The notes: generated from the letters alone by a model not told the origin. A DNA stretch of 64,000 nucleotides from Pseudevernia furfuracea (GCA_022315425.1 JAIUPT010000050.1:1-64000), one strand, 5' to 3'; positions 46,225 to 56,878 are shown, counted from the stretch's first letter. Numbers and translations: made by a program.

Positions 46225-47566
46225 ATGGCCAGTCCTGGGGTACCTGCTGCTAGTCCTAACCCTACTAGCCCGCTCACTGGAGTCTCGTCTTCCAACAGTA
46301 CATATCCACTTTCCGGCAGTGCTCTTTCCTCGGCGAACACACTTGGTCATTCCGTTACTCCTTCGTCGATTGCTCAGTCGTCCTCAGCCGTTTCTACAGC
46401 ATTTTCGTCTTCATCTTCCGATAGCTCTCAAACCGCAGCAATACCTATGTCTACCACTACTCCTCAAACTCCAGCAACCTCGTCTTCAGACCCCGCTTCA
46501 CCACAAAAGTCATCGACTCCTAATCGACTTTCCAATGGGGAAGTGGCAGGAATAGTCGTAGCGGTAGCTGTTGGAATAGCTCTGCTAACTTTTCTGGCGA
46601 CTTTCCTTCTCATGCGTCGCCGCCAGCCATCCAAAGAGAAACGGCGCTACCCATCGCCGAAAGACAGCGGAGTGCTCGAACTAAGTACACCTCGACAGCA
46701 GGATCATACACCAGTATCGAAGAAGCCATTCATGACAGAGGCATCCAGTGGACCTGGATCATATGAGAATTACCTTCCCCAGTCGGCGGATGACAGGACT
46801 GTCCAACAAAAAGTGAAGGCAACCTTGGACCAAATTGAGCTTCATCTCGAGAACTTCTACCGGAATTCTCCTTCTTCTGCCCCTCGCCCTGACAATGCAG
46901 AATTAGCATTGTTCGACTCCCCATATCTGCCTGCTTCCCTTATGTCTCTCCTCCCACGCTCGAAGAACAGGATTAATATCATGAAACACGCCCTCGCGCA
47001 GTCTGTCACCTCTTCCATCTCACCGAGCGCAAGTCCTGCGCGATCACTCCTTCCCTCCGAATACGCACTTCTACCAAACACTGTCACAAAGGCCCGGTCT
47101 AGTGTGTCTGCCAAAGCTGGTGAGTACCGCTCCACCCCATGTAGACGAATTGTCTAAACGTCACTAACGTTATGAAGGATTCGCCCAAATCATGTCCCGA
47201 TGGCGCGTAATGACTGCCTACCTACGACCCGATCCTACAAAAGATGCCGCCTACATCGCTCAGCGCGACAGACAAATTAGTGACACGGTCCACTCGTTCG
47301 CAAAGGCCTTTGCGCCGTGGAAAAGTACAGGATACAAGGACGAAGAAAGGGCGCGCAGCTTGTCGGCGATCCTGGAAGACGCCGCAGATCTGGGGATATT
47401 TTTGTTCTCCCAGCCATCGACGCTCGAATTCCACTGGCCCCCCGCTAGCGAAGTGGGGCCCGGTCGGGTCGCCGTGTCGCCGGCGCTGGTGAAAACGAGT
47501 GACGAGAAAGGGCACGATTTGGTGGAAGCACAGGTCATGGTAAATAAGGTGGTGCTAGACGCATGA
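46225..47566 (+). CDS. Single-pass membrane protein with Ser/Thr-rich ectodomain
   Basis: Two exons (46225-47119, 47178-47566) give 427 residues. The first ~105 residues are Ser/Thr/Pro-rich (TSPLTGVSSSNSTYPLSG and on) and would be O-glycosylated. A single helix follows (NGEVAGIVVAVAVGIALLTFLATFLLM) with a basic stop-transfer MRRRQPSKEKRR. The cytoplasmic part (~290 residues) contains a helical region (VQQKVKATLDQIELHLENFY) and a conserved-looking C-terminal block (RSLSAILEDAADLGIFLFSQPSTLEFHW). No cleavable signal peptide precedes the ectodomain, so an upstream exon could be missing or the helix may serve as signal anchor. The layout resembles fungal wall-stress-type or similar sensors without a WSC domain. 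Confidence 0.75.
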
Positions 47567-48422
47567 CGCTGAGCTTTTAATTGGAGTGTTGCGTAGGATG
47601 TACCGTAGGACGGTTGCGTAACAAGTGCCATTCGCAAATAAAATGGCAGTGCTCTTGAAAAGCTTTTGAAGGACCACCCCACGCCAGGATGAGATTAGAT
47701 GCCCTACGGAGTAATGCCAAGTGTTTTCCAGCCCCATCGGTCAAGTTCGCTTCGCTCGTTGGGGGGCCCGGAAGTGCGGCTGAGAATCCCTCCACTTCGA
47801 GGCGCCCGGAGATGCCGATCGATAAGTAGCACGAGGTAGGTAGATGGCCGCCAAACACGTGGGTTCCTGCCCCTGGCAACCTGCAACAATAATATAATAC
47901 CTATTGTCTCTCCCGAAGATGATTTGGAAAGTGGGCTAGATCATAGATGTCTGGTAGCATGAGGCTATGAGCACAATACCGATGGAGGCCGAGGGTAAGT
48001 ATACTCTACCGTGGTGGTCAGCAAAATGCGATTATGCTACGGTTGCTACCCTAGGATGCGGCTAAGATTACTTACAGTTTTGCACGATGCAACCTGCCTC
48101 TTTCGTACTACATATGTATGATCCCGCTAGCTTTCATACGCACCCCGCGGGTGAGGAGATAGGCTTCATCTGTCCCATTCAGCTTTTTTGTGCATTCGTT
48201 TCGTTTGCTTTCTAAGAGGAAATTATGCGAATCCTTCCGGAGAAACCCCACTATATCCGCGCTATCATGCCACACATGAGTAGCCTTCTCGTGCTGCTGC
48301 CCCTCCAAAAGGGGGGGATCCTTGCCCTTTTCTTTTCTTTTCTTTTCTTTTCAAAGATCCGTTCGTTTCCAACCCATAGTCTCCAGCTAACCCAGGATTC
48401 TCTCTTTGGCCATTGATTCAAG
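47567..48422. other. Intergenic region with a TTTTC-rich promoter tract
   Basis: A TTTTC pentamer run (about 48329-48353) and pyrimidine-rich sequence lead to the next start codon, a usual fungal promoter feature. A 60-100 codon minus-strand frame at 47577-47879 is unsupported. Confidence 0.5.
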
Positions 48423-49889
48423 ATGGTGATCCCCGCACCAGATCCTTTTACCGCGGTCAGCTCCAGCATCAATGCTACAATCAAGATCCTCGAGGTGACC
48501 TACCAGCTCAAAGCTGTTGACGAACAGACCGCGGACCTCCTTTCCACCACCCGTCATGTCGATTTCATGGTCCAGGAAGCTCATCGCCTACGTCGCCTCA
48601 AGGCGGGTCTCTTAAATGCCAGCGAGCGCAACATGATAGACACAGTAATCAGCCACACCGAGGACGCTTTGCGAGCCGTCGCAAAGTTGGTCGAACCCAG
48701 TCGGGTGGACAAGGCCACAAAGCGTAGCATCGGGTTCGGACACCGAGTCATGTGGGTGTTCAGAGACAATCCGAGCGTAAGGGACAAGCATCAAAAGTTG
48801 CAAATTTGCCATCAGTCGTTAACGATCGTTTTCACCTGCCTCTATTCCAAGGATGTGGTGGTCATTGCGCCCGCCCCGGAAGGGATGGGTGAAGATCAAC
48901 CGCCGCCGTATGATCCGCAGTTGAAGGAGTTGCTGGACTGGTCGAACCGGAAGAAACGCCGCAAAAGTCTTGGAGAAAGAGATGGCCCCGCAAGCGAGGA
49001 CCTGGACGTGGCGAAAGGAAGCTCGGATGCGATCCCGATCGCCGGTCCCCGGCGCCCCTGCCTCCTGGCAATACCACTGCAGGAGGATGACGAGGCACCG
49101 AGCTTCTCCACCCCGATCCCAGAGATGTTATTCGAATCCCCTACCATGCCTACAGCCGAAGTAAAACTCTCTGTGGCCTGCAACAACGACACCTTCCTCA
49201 ATTGTGCGACTACATCACCGGAATCGAATAGCCGTTCTCCTCATACCAGCGCACACGGCTCCTCTTCGTATGGCGAGATTCGAGAAACACCCTCTAATAC
49301 GCATACGGATGAAAGAAAGGACTATATCAATTCTGCACGTAATCTCCCAGAGATTGACAGCCCTCCCCTTGCTTCCATGATAGCTTCTTACAACTTCGAC
49401 AACGATGGGAAAGACGGTCCACAAGTCGGGAGAGAATTTCGTCCGCATGAATCCTTGTCCGCCTGGGATCAAACCCATTCCACTTTGGCTGATGCTGCTT
49501 CCGATACACCTTCGAATAATACACTCTCCCCAAAGCTACCATTTTCGCCCGCTGCGATATCCAGCTCATCGCGGCTCAACGATGGGTATGATCTTGGATT
49601 GAGATGGCTCGAATCATCGAGGCATGATAGCTACCATCCCCAAGAACCCACAGAAGCCTCAAGTCTGGGACAGCATCTGACCCCAGCGAAATTCCATAGC
49701 GACATCCAACTGCGCACCACCTACCAATCTGATCGCCTCGATGCCCTTGCCAGAGCAGAGGATGTTACGACAAGAGAGAACATGGCTGTGAGCGCAACAC
49801 AAGGAAGTGTAAAAAGAGGTGGCCGAGGTTGGCTAGCATACCATGCTACAAGGAGCGATACGGGAGCCAGCATGGACTGGAACGGCTGA
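48423..49889 (+). CDS. Protein with STAND-type helical N-terminus and disordered C-terminus
   Basis: Intronless, 488 residues. Residues 1-150 form a helical domain (DPFTAVSSSINATIKILEVTYQLKAVDEQTADLL; HVDFMVQEAHRLRRL; DTVISHTEDALRAVAKLVEP; FGHRVMWVFRDNPSVRDKHQKLQ). It resembles the fungal N-terminal domains that precede NTPase or kinase modules in STAND/HeLo-related proteins. A proline patch (EDQPPPYDPQLKELLDW) and a basic stretch (NRKKRRKSLGER) follow. The remaining ~300 residues are polar, Ser/Pro-rich and probably disordered, without an NTPase, ankyrin or WD module. A regulatory or adaptor role is conjecture. Confidence 0.78.
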   Translation: MVIPAPDPFTAVSSSINATIKILEVTYQLKAVDEQTADLLSTTRHVDFMVQEAHRLRRLKAGLLNASERNMIDTVISHTEDALRAVAKLVEPSRVDKATKRSIGFGHRVMWVFRDNPSVRDKHQKLQICHQSLTIVFTCLYSKDVVVIAPAPEGMGEDQPPPYDPQLKELLDWSNRKKRRKSLGERDGPASEDLDVAKGSSDAIPIAGPRRPCLLAIPLQEDDEAPSFSTPIPEMLFESPTMPTAEVKLSVACNNDTFLNCATTSPESNSRSPHTSAHGSSSYGEIRETPSNTHTDERKDYINSARNLPEIDSPPLASMIASYNFDNDGKDGPQVGREFRPHESLSAWDQTHSTLADAASDTPSNNTLSPKLPFSPAAISSSSRLNDGYDLGLRWLESSRHDSYHPQEPTEASSLGQHLTPAKFHSDIQLRTTYQSDRLDALARAEDVTTRENMAVSATQGSVKRGGRGWLAYHATRSDTGASMDWNG

Positions 49890-50218
49890 GCGTTGAAGGT
49901 TGATTAGTTACAAGAGACATGAGGCTTTGTCGATTGGCTGCGCGGACCCGAACCGGTCCGCTGGCAATCCGATTTAGTGATCATATCCCACTTCCGTGAC
50001 GCTGTTAAGACTTCCAACCCTCATCCGAATGTCATGGAAACGGTGTCTACCAAGCCATGGGGGAACGAATTACAGTATGGGAAAGCTCGCGACGGATGTT
50101 CGCGTCCATGTTCGGGAGGTTGTGCTACGGACCAATAACCAACAACGCCCATCGAACGCTGCTTGAATAACAAACTTATTACAGTAGTGCTAGCTGTGGA
50201 TCGACGGAGTCCGGTCCA
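49890..50218. other. Short convergent intergenic region
   Basis: Between convergent genes. It contains an imperfect GC palindrome around CCGAACCGGTCCGC (near 49948). Nothing else seen. Confidence 0.4.
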
Positions 50219-50842
50219 CTAGTACAACTCACTTGCCGTTCCATCATCGCGATCTTTATTCACCCGAGGACTTCCTCTTGCCTTTCTTTCGGTGTCAAAG
50301 TACAACTCCCCCCGCTGGGCACCTCGCGAGGTCTTGGAGCGGTGATAGCGGAGCAGGAAATATGAAATGATCGCACATGCCAGGACTCCGAGCGGGACGC
50401 CTAATCCTATGCCCGCTTTGGCTGCAGAAGGTAGCCCTGCCGACTCAGGACGCGAGATCGACCCCGGAGAGGATGACGAGCCGGAGCTGCTGGAAGCTGA
50501 AACGAATGCAGAAGTTTTTGGTTGGGCTTGGAGAGGTGACGACAAAAGATGCAGATCCAGTGGAAAGCAGCGATGTTTCAGTGGAAGTGGAAAAGATAGT
50601 AGTCGAGGTAAGATCAATGAAATCAATGGTAAGATACTTGAGGTAAGACCACCGGGACCAATGATACTCCGGGTAGTACCCGAGCTAGTGGTGTCGTTCG
50701 AAATGTTGATTGCTGCAATCGTGTTAATATACCCGAATAGAACGTTAATTTTGCATGCACTTACTGCATCGGCAGAAGCATAGAAAGACGACAGAAGTAT
50801 GTTCTGAGTTGCAGCTACCATATGTTTGTAGAAGGGTTGCAA
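50219..50842 (-). CDS. Single-pass membrane protein, N-terminus uncertain
   Basis: The minus-strand frame gives up to 207 residues. The firm part is the second half: a Ser-rich stem (SASSSSGSSSSPGSISRPES), the helix KAGIGLGVPLGVLACAIISYFLL with the GxGxPLG pattern common in fungal single-pass sensors, basic YHRSKTSR, and a short polar tail ending in DDGTASELY. The first half is hydrophobic and Cys-poor, without a good signal peptide from the first Met. Either an upstream exon supplies it or the ectodomain is degraded. An RIP-like bias is not evident. Confidence 0.55.
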   Translation of the reverse strand: MQPFYKHMVAATQNILLSSFYASADAVSACKINVLFGYINTIAAINISNDTTSSGTTRSIIGPGGLTSSILPLISLILPRLLSFPLPLKHRCFPLDLHLLSSPLQAQPKTSAFVSASSSSGSSSSPGSISRPESAGLPSAAKAGIGLGVPLGVLACAIISYFLLRYHRSKTSRGAQRGELYFDTERKARGSPRVNKDRDDGTASELY

Positions 50843-52586
50843 TTTGTACCTTCATTGCAAAAACATGACGATTATGGATAACGAAAGTTTCTTCAACGAG
50901 TAAGGGTTACGGACAATTCGTTACATGACCCCGGCTCCTCATTGGACGTCTTAGCGCTATACATACTCTCATAACAGTGTTGAGAATTGTTTCACTGATG
51001 AAAAGTTGGCCGTGGCGTCAAGGACTCAAAGAGATACTAAAGTACAAGTAAACAGCGATGTTCTTTCTGCATGGAGGGGGGCAAGGCTCAAGCAAGGCTA
51101 TGTCGTTGCTCAGCAACGAGACGTAGGGGGTTCACCAGTTGCAGGAAGGCTGAGTCCTCGGTAAGCGGGTATTCCAGTACTACCCTTTCACTATCGACAT
51201 GTCGAGCGCGAGAGAAAACATCGACGCAACAATTGTCCAAGAAGACGATAACCTGCGTGCTTGATCACCAGCAGTAGCGCAATTGGAAGCTCTGAATATC
51301 ATAGAACCGATTTCTTCCCGTGGGAAGTGACATTGCAGCGACCCCACGCATTGACGGTTGACGAGGGAGGCTTCGCCGGCTCCCGTGTTTGTCCAAGCCG
51401 CCGAACTCAGGCTCCTGGGGCAGCATTTGATCGGCGGCTGTCTGCAGTATAACTCCGCCCGCCCATACTCTCCCCCTCTCTATGCTCTCTGTACATCCTG
51501 CCCAACGTTCCGTGACCCTGGGTGTGACGCTGTTTGAACCACCCCAAGAAAGACTCGCCGAGGGGAAACGAAAAAAGAAACTCCCCACGAGATCAGAAAA
51601 CGGAGGGGGCCACACTTTATCTCGCTCCAATGCTTGGATACATACCGAGAGAGCGGTTTCCCAGCCTTTGGTTTTCTCTCATCTTTGGAAGAAACGGAAT
51701 GAGCCTACCTGAACTTTCGTGGAGTTCCTCGTCACGTCTACGAGGTCGTGCATGATCGGTAAAACCCAGGAGAGGTCGCATCCAATTCCATTCATTCTCT
51801 ATCGCCATGTCCCCATTCATACACGGCGTGGACCACACGCCCTTTATTCCAAGGTCAATGACCCAAAATGGCAATCGCTTTCCCTGGTTGTTGGAGAGAT
51901 GAGACTTTTCCGCTTCTGCACTTGCGATCTTGTTGGAATTGCACCACTCAGACCTATCGCTTATATATATATAGTCAGGAGTTTTCTGTAGCAAGAAAAC
52001 TATCCGTCACCAATATTCTTTAACAGATCTCGCATGGCTGGTATTAATTCACATGATGTTTGGACGTGCCTACGTTGGTTGGTGCCGTCCTTCTTTGTTT
52101 GTTTTTATCCGCAAGAACCCTTCAAGAGCCTAAGCTTTGTTTTGTTGCATTGGAGGGTCTTGACCACGAGCTACCATGGAGAGATTATGGTTCCCACAGA
52201 TGGTATTGCTTTTTTATCATACGTCGTTGCACTGCTGGGAATTGAGACGTGGTTTTATGGCGGCTGAGGTTTTGAAATATTTTCCGAGCACCAAGCCTTG
52301 CCAAGGCGCTAGCGCACCGCTGGGGAAAGTGTTTCATCAGGGCTAAAGACTTCTTGTGACTATTCTGACTACTCTCTGGAGCACATAAAGAAAACCCATG
52401 GAGGAGAAGATGTCCCCCTGATTCCATCTGATTCCAGTGGCAGTTGCATACAAGCGACGCTTGCTAGACCCACCGGTGCAATTTCCGACATCACTTGCCG
52501 AGCATCAGGCGGGGCAATTACCTTTTCACGCAACAGAAAGAACAGTCACAGCCGGCGAAAATCTCCAACTTCAGAATCCACGCACA
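50843..52586. other. 1.7-kb intergenic region
   Basis: Overlapping frames on both strands at 51260-52000 (up to 125 codons) have no recognisable features. The + strand shows a TATATATATATAG stretch near 51963. No gene called. Confidence 0.35.
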
Positions 52587-53419
52587 ATGTATCAATGCTG
52601 TGGCCGGTCGTTTGAAGCGAAGGGCCTTCGGCAACACCTCGACAATAGCTACGCCCATTCAAACGAGATTGAATGCCGCTGGTGCTTCGCTCGATGGCCT
52701 ACCCATGACGGCAAGCTTCGCTTGAAGCACGAGCAAAAAGAGCATTGGTATGAATGTGAAGAGTGCAACTCCATATTCAGCACCAAAGACGGGCTCCAAG
52801 AACACATGGACGAAGAGCATCCGCCCAACTACTGCTACGGTTGCCAGCGATCGTTTCAGAGCTTGAACAGCCTGAACCAGGTAAGTCTCTGCATTTCTAC
52901 GGAAAGATCCCCGTGGTTGATAAACCCGGCCAGCACCTCAAATCATCGGTCCATGTCGGGAAGAACGTCAAGTGCCCCTGGTGCACGAACAAGTTCGCCA
53001 ATCTGACCGGCGTCTGCCTGCACCTGGAGTCCGGGAGCTGTACGTCGGGCATCAACCGCGAGAAGATCAACCAGTACTGCCGGGAGGTGGATCCGAGCCA
53101 CGTCTTTACCAACAAACAGATCGGGTGGCACGACGCAGGGTCCACAACCACCAACATTGCCAGCCAAGGGTCCTGGGACGGGTCGTGCTACCGTTGCTAC
53201 TTCTGCCCCAGGGGATTCGACCGGCTATCGAGCTTGAACCAGCATCTCGCCAGCCCCGCGCACGAGCGACGGATCTATCACTGCCCGAGATGCCAGAGGG
53301 AGTACGTTGCGCTGAGTGGACTGGTCAACCACCTGGAGAGCGAGAGTTGCGGCGCTTTCCGCTTCGCGGGGAATCCGACGGGTCTGGGGTTCGTGCGGCA
53401 GTTGAGAATCACACAGTGA
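52587..53419 (+). CDS. C2H2-type zinc-finger protein
   Basis: Two exons (52587-52880, 52934-53419) with a 53-bp intron give 259 residues from MYQCCGRSF. An in-frame ATG at 52437 would add 50 residues of unlikely sequence. At least five finger-like units: CCGRSFEAKGLRQHLDNSYAH, CEECNSIFSTKDGLQEHMDEEH, CYGCQRSFQSLNSLNQH (split by the intron), CYFCPRGFDRLSSLNQHLASPAH and CPRCQREYVALSGLVNHLES-C. Another, CPWCTNKFANLTGVCLHLESGSC, ends in Cys instead of the second His. The spacing matches a fungal C2H2 family in which the last two fingers carry 'HLxSPxH' and 'HLESxxC'. Probably nuclear and nucleic-acid binding; no target known. Confidence 0.85.
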
Positions 53420-53909
53420 AGCCCATTCGTCCCTGTTGGGGGGATATGCTGGAATCATGGGCGGGTATTGCGAGAAAGCGCGGAGGACCCGCCATAGGAG
53501 GGAGAGGGTCGGAGATGGCAGCCAGCCATCATTAGGACTGGCACATACATGGTATCCCACATACGAATCTTGGGCATGCTAGCCTAATGATGCATGCGTC
53601 CCTATAGTCTAGAAAAGTCCTCGCTGAGCTTATGCATAGTGATATGTATGTGCTTAATAAGTAGTCCCCCAGTGTCGCTCGCGTCCCTAACCGTTTTCCA
53701 AGTGTCTGGTTGCTTTTTTAATCATTTCCCGCGCGCCGATCAAATCGCGTTGCCGATCGTAGCAAACAAACAATAACCGTACTTATTACAGACATGGACC
53801 TAGTCTCCCACCTTCGGCCCCGAACTCATTTCTTCTAACCAAAAGCTTCGAGGACAAGCTACTAACTACTCGCACGCGTCCTCTCCCACTACGCGCCATG
53901 TCCATATAA
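53420..53909. other. Intergenic region between convergent genes
   Basis: Nothing recognised; a few GC-rich motifs only. Confidence 0.4.
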
Positions 53910-54927
53910 TCACCATGTCAGGCTAGTTCCGCCCCCGTGATGGTTGTCCGCAGCCAGCTCACTGATAGGCCCCGCGTCTTCCTCGGCTTCCCCAACCGCC
54001 TCCCCTGGCTGGGGTTCCCAGTATCGCGGAAGTGGGTTCTCGATGGTACCCTGTACTGCCCTCGGGATTTCCCACCTCTCTCCCGGGTCGGGCAGAACAA
54101 GACGACGGCGACGCCGATTTCGATCAAAGCGGCAACAGACACCACCGAATGGCCATACCGGGCGATGGCGCCACCCGCCAAACAAGTCATTCGATCTCTG
54201 TGTTGGTGAGGTGAAAGAGAGGGTTTCGACGGCGGACTAGATGTAATTCCTGGTCCTGCCGCCAGGCCTGCTCCGCTTGCCGGTATGGGAAGGGCAAGAA
54301 AGAAGCTTCAAGTGTGCGGGTATCTGTCGCGGCCGAAGTGTTGCCACCGGCATTGTTGGTGGACGCCTACGCTTGAAGCTGCTTGCGATTGACTTTGCAG
54401 GTGTCGCTGCCGTAGATGAGGAGCTGGAGAGGTTTCTGAAACCGGCGAAGGATCCTTGCTCGGTCCCAAAAGTCTTCCCCTGTGTCCCTTGCGAGATTCC
54501 GTCTGCGTACCGCAATACCATAGCCCCCCCCGGCGTCGCCGGGTGCTGGTACTTATCCGGCTGTAGAATCGCAGATGTGTAGGTTGTTGTCGGAGCTCTC
54601 GTCAAAGTCCACCAGTACATACACAGGGCGCGGCGCATACCGACGCATCCGGTGTCGGGGCACTCGGGTGAATCCCAAGTCGGATGTGTACAACTTCCTG
54701 CATCATTGTGTTGTTTTGAGGAACAAAACACAATCCACTTGATAAGTAGATTGATCCATCAGAGTAACCATTAACCACAGCAAGCACTTGCTTTATCTTC
54801 GTCCGCGCTCTGGCTCCAGGGAGTGTCCCCCAAGTAGACACTCGTATGGGAGTCCGTAACACGTAGAGTTAAAAGCGAGTGCTGAACAAATACCGACAGC
54901 GGCAATGAACAAAGCTGATGCCATCAT
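53910..54927 (-). pseudogene. Decayed cysteine-rich membrane protein gene
   Basis: Minus strand: an ATG at 54927 opens a signal peptide (MMASALFIAAVGICSALA) followed by FNSTCYG. About 200 bases on, one frame reads DGSIYLSSGLCF and the next frame GSCTHPTWDSPECPDTGC. Both match the widespread fungal ectodomain of the CYYPDG...LTNGLC...RGSCTDxTWxSxxCP type, but they are in different frames without a credible intron between. A cytoplasmic-tail-like frame (RRRRRLVLPDPGERWEIP to the stop at 53910) ends the locus. I read this as a single-pass surface protein gene carrying frameshifts. Poor exon modelling is the alternative. Confidence 0.4.
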
Positions 54928-55200
54928 TGTTGCGGTTTTGACGCAAGATATCCCTAGCACGATCATCAGTAATTACACCAAAACGTAGGAACAGTAATGG
55001 GAGCCAAGAGGACTGGAACTTGACAATGTGGGTTGGGGCCTCTTAAGGCCACGTAGCACCTACATAGATGCGTCGAACCATTAATCGGGTACTCGACATA
55101 CTCTAATAGAGTCAGTCAGTCATGACCGCAACTCAGGCTGCTGAAGTTCGAAAGAAGAATATGGATAGACGCAGTCAGAAGCCAAAACCGTAACAAAGAT

Positions 55201-55533
55201 TTATAGCTTATGGGACAGTTCGCTTGTCTTTTGAATAGCGTCCAGGGTGATGGCAACAACCCGAATGAGAAGCTCATGGCCAACGCTGATTCGGGACAGA
55301 GCTTCGAGCTTCTGCATTTTAGCACACAGTACGCGGTACACACTGCGGATGTCCCAACGATTTCTTGCATTGCCGATGAGATGTTCAAGTGCTCGAATAG
55401 TGGCGGGAACAGTAATCTGTTGCAGCCCTGCCCTGGCTTTGAAAGTTACTGATGATTTTTTTCTTGATAGTGTTGGAGGTTGTACCTGTTTGTGTGGTTC
55501 CTGAGCTGGCAGGGCGGAGGTTTCGGCACACAC
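55201..55533 (-). CDS. Short helical protein or terminal exon, hypothetical
   Basis: A minus-strand frame of 110 codons ends at TAA. Its last ~70 residues look protein-like and helical (VPATIRALEHLIGNARNRWDIRSVYRVLC, then HELLIRVVAITLDAIQKTSE). The first ~30 residues are Lys/Ser/Pro-rich, and the true start or an upstream exon is not clear. No family recognised. A chance frame cannot be excluded. Confidence 0.35.
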   Translation of the reverse strand: MCAETSALPAQEPHKQVQPPTLSRKKSSVTFKARAGLQQITVPATIRALEHLIGNARNRWDIRSVYRVLCAKMQKLEALSRISVGHELLIRVVAITLDAIQKTSELSHKL

Positions 55534-55836
55534 AGACTATGTCCATATATTCAGGCTCTGGAAGGATTCGATTTTTGATGCTAGTCTATGCATGCCGCTT
55601 GGGCTACAAGTTGACGTCACACAGTAAGCCTATTATTAATCAGTTCATCAGCAGCAGCTTGAGGTGTGCATTGATCAAAGAGTCCCAAACCCGTCCATTA
55701 ACTACCTGTCACCAATCCAGTAGCTAAGCAGTATCCCATGCTCTTCGATCTGAACCGCCAATACTTGCAAGACTTGAAAGCCGAGTGTCCATCACCTCTC
55801 AGCATAGTCTGTCCAAGAATTCCAGTATCCCCAACA

Positions 55837-56520
55837 ATGCCGCTCCCCGATACCCCTCTCACCATCCACGGCGGATGCAACTGCCGCGCCATCCGCTACG
55901 AAGTCAACATCCCCACCGTCTCCGAACGACCATGGCATCCCTACTCCGCGGAAACAGTCCACCTACCCTACCTCGCACTATGCCACTGCAACGACTGCCG
56001 GCGCGCGACCGGCGCTCTCGTCCTAGCCGGCGCGTGCACGCCAACCCAATTCGTCCGCATCTCGCTCCTACCCCGCTCTTCTCCTCTGCCACCGCTCGAG
56101 AAGACTCGCGTGGAGCTGCCCGACGATGATGCGCAGAGGGATTGGGTGGCTGCGGCAGAAGTGTTCAAACCACGCAGCCTCTTCGAGCCGCCGGCTGATT
56201 CCTTTCTCGCGTTCTATAAGCCCTCGGGGGGTGTCACGAGGACGTTTTGCGCGCGCTGTGGAACCAATGTGACGTACTCGAGACATCCGATGCCGGACGG
56301 CTGGCCGGAAATGTTGGATGTTTTGGTGGGGACGATTGATCGGGAGGACTTGGAGAGAGAGGACTTGAGGGTCGACAGGCACATTTGGTGGGACAAGGGG
56401 ATTGGTTGGATCAAGGAATTGTTTAGCAAGGGGGACGGAGGGATGTCGGGGCATCCGTTGGCGAGGTTGACGGATGTGGTGGTTCAGACGACGAGCTTGG
56501 ATATTCCTGGAAGACGGTAG
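55837..56520 (+). CDS. GFA/CENP-V zinc-domain protein
   Basis: Intronless, 227 residues from MPLPDTPLTIHGGCNC. An earlier in-frame ATG at 55738 would add 33 residues not usual for the family. The GFA fold's zinc ligands are visible: GGCNCRAIRY near the N-terminus, ALCHCNDCRRATGAL, and RTFCARCGTNVTY, plus the late DRHIWWDKG seen in fungal members. The family is named after a glutathione-dependent formaldehyde-activating enzyme but most fungal members have no proven reaction. It is longer than bacterial members (~130-150) because of an insertion between the second and third Cys motifs (PPLEKTRVELPDDDAQRDW and following). Cytosolic by lack of a signal peptide. Confidence 0.85.
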   Translation: MPLPDTPLTIHGGCNCRAIRYEVNIPTVSERPWHPYSAETVHLPYLALCHCNDCRRATGALVLAGACTPTQFVRISLLPRSSPLPPLEKTRVELPDDDAQRDWVAAAEVFKPRSLFEPPADSFLAFYKPSGGVTRTFCARCGTNVTYSRHPMPDGWPEMLDVLVGTIDREDLEREDLRVDRHIWWDKGIGWIKELFSKGDGGMSGHPLARLTDVVVQTTSLDIPGRR

Positions 56521-56773
56521 ATAAAAAAGTGCTCCAGTAAAGTAGATCGAAAAGATGTGTGAGGATGGATCCTGTTTCCTTACTCCGCCATGTCTGAGAG
56601 ACCCCACCACCATCGACGATACTGCAATCTTATAATTTATTACATACCTTCCATTAATTAATGAGCCTGAAGATGCGTCAAAGCGATTTATTTATATATA
56701 TATATGACTCTCGAAAGGCAAAAAATTTAACCCTCGAAGCTGGACTTGAACCAGCTTTTGGAATCTCCGATTT
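56521..56773. other. Short AT-rich spacer between the GFA gene and tRNA
   Basis: Contains TATATATATATAT near 56692-56704 and the stray T-arm described separately. Confidence 0.5.
56731..56760 (-). other. Stray tRNA 3'-half-like sequence (T-arm plus acceptor)
   Basis: Minus strand: GCTGG-TTCAAGT-CCAGC forms a perfect 5-bp T-stem with a 7-base T-loop, then TTCGAGG and a T-run (TTTTTT at about 56719-56725) as in a Pol III terminator. No matching 5' half (acceptor CCTCGAA) is found within 100 bases; instead a complete tRNA-His ends 14 bases upstream. Confidence 0.55.
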
Positions 56774-56878
56774 TGGCGGTGCCCGGAATCGAACCGGGAT
56801 CGGAACGGGTTGGTCGTGCGCAAGTGAATTGTCCACAACGTTACGTGCTACCATTACACCACACCACCGACAATGTAT
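56774..56878 (-). tRNA. tRNA-His (GTG) with intron
   Basis: Minus strand. The 5' acceptor GGTGGTG pairs with the 3' strand CACCGCC (one G-U), followed by discriminator A. The D-arm is GTGT-AATGGTA-GCAC and the T-arm CCCGG-TTCGATT-CCGGG. The anticodon loop TTGTGGA carries GTG with purine-37 and is followed by about 25 extra bases before the 3' stem CGTT, fitting a canonical tRNA intron after position 37. A 105-bp span is right for an intron-bearing tRNA. Its A- and B-boxes (TGGTGTAATGG; GGTTCGATTCC) are intact. Confidence 0.85.

Noticed and set aside
51265..51994. Overlapping minus-strand frames of 121 and 125 codons
   Set aside because: No signal peptide, domain, or splice pattern; mirrored open frames on the + strand suggest chance.
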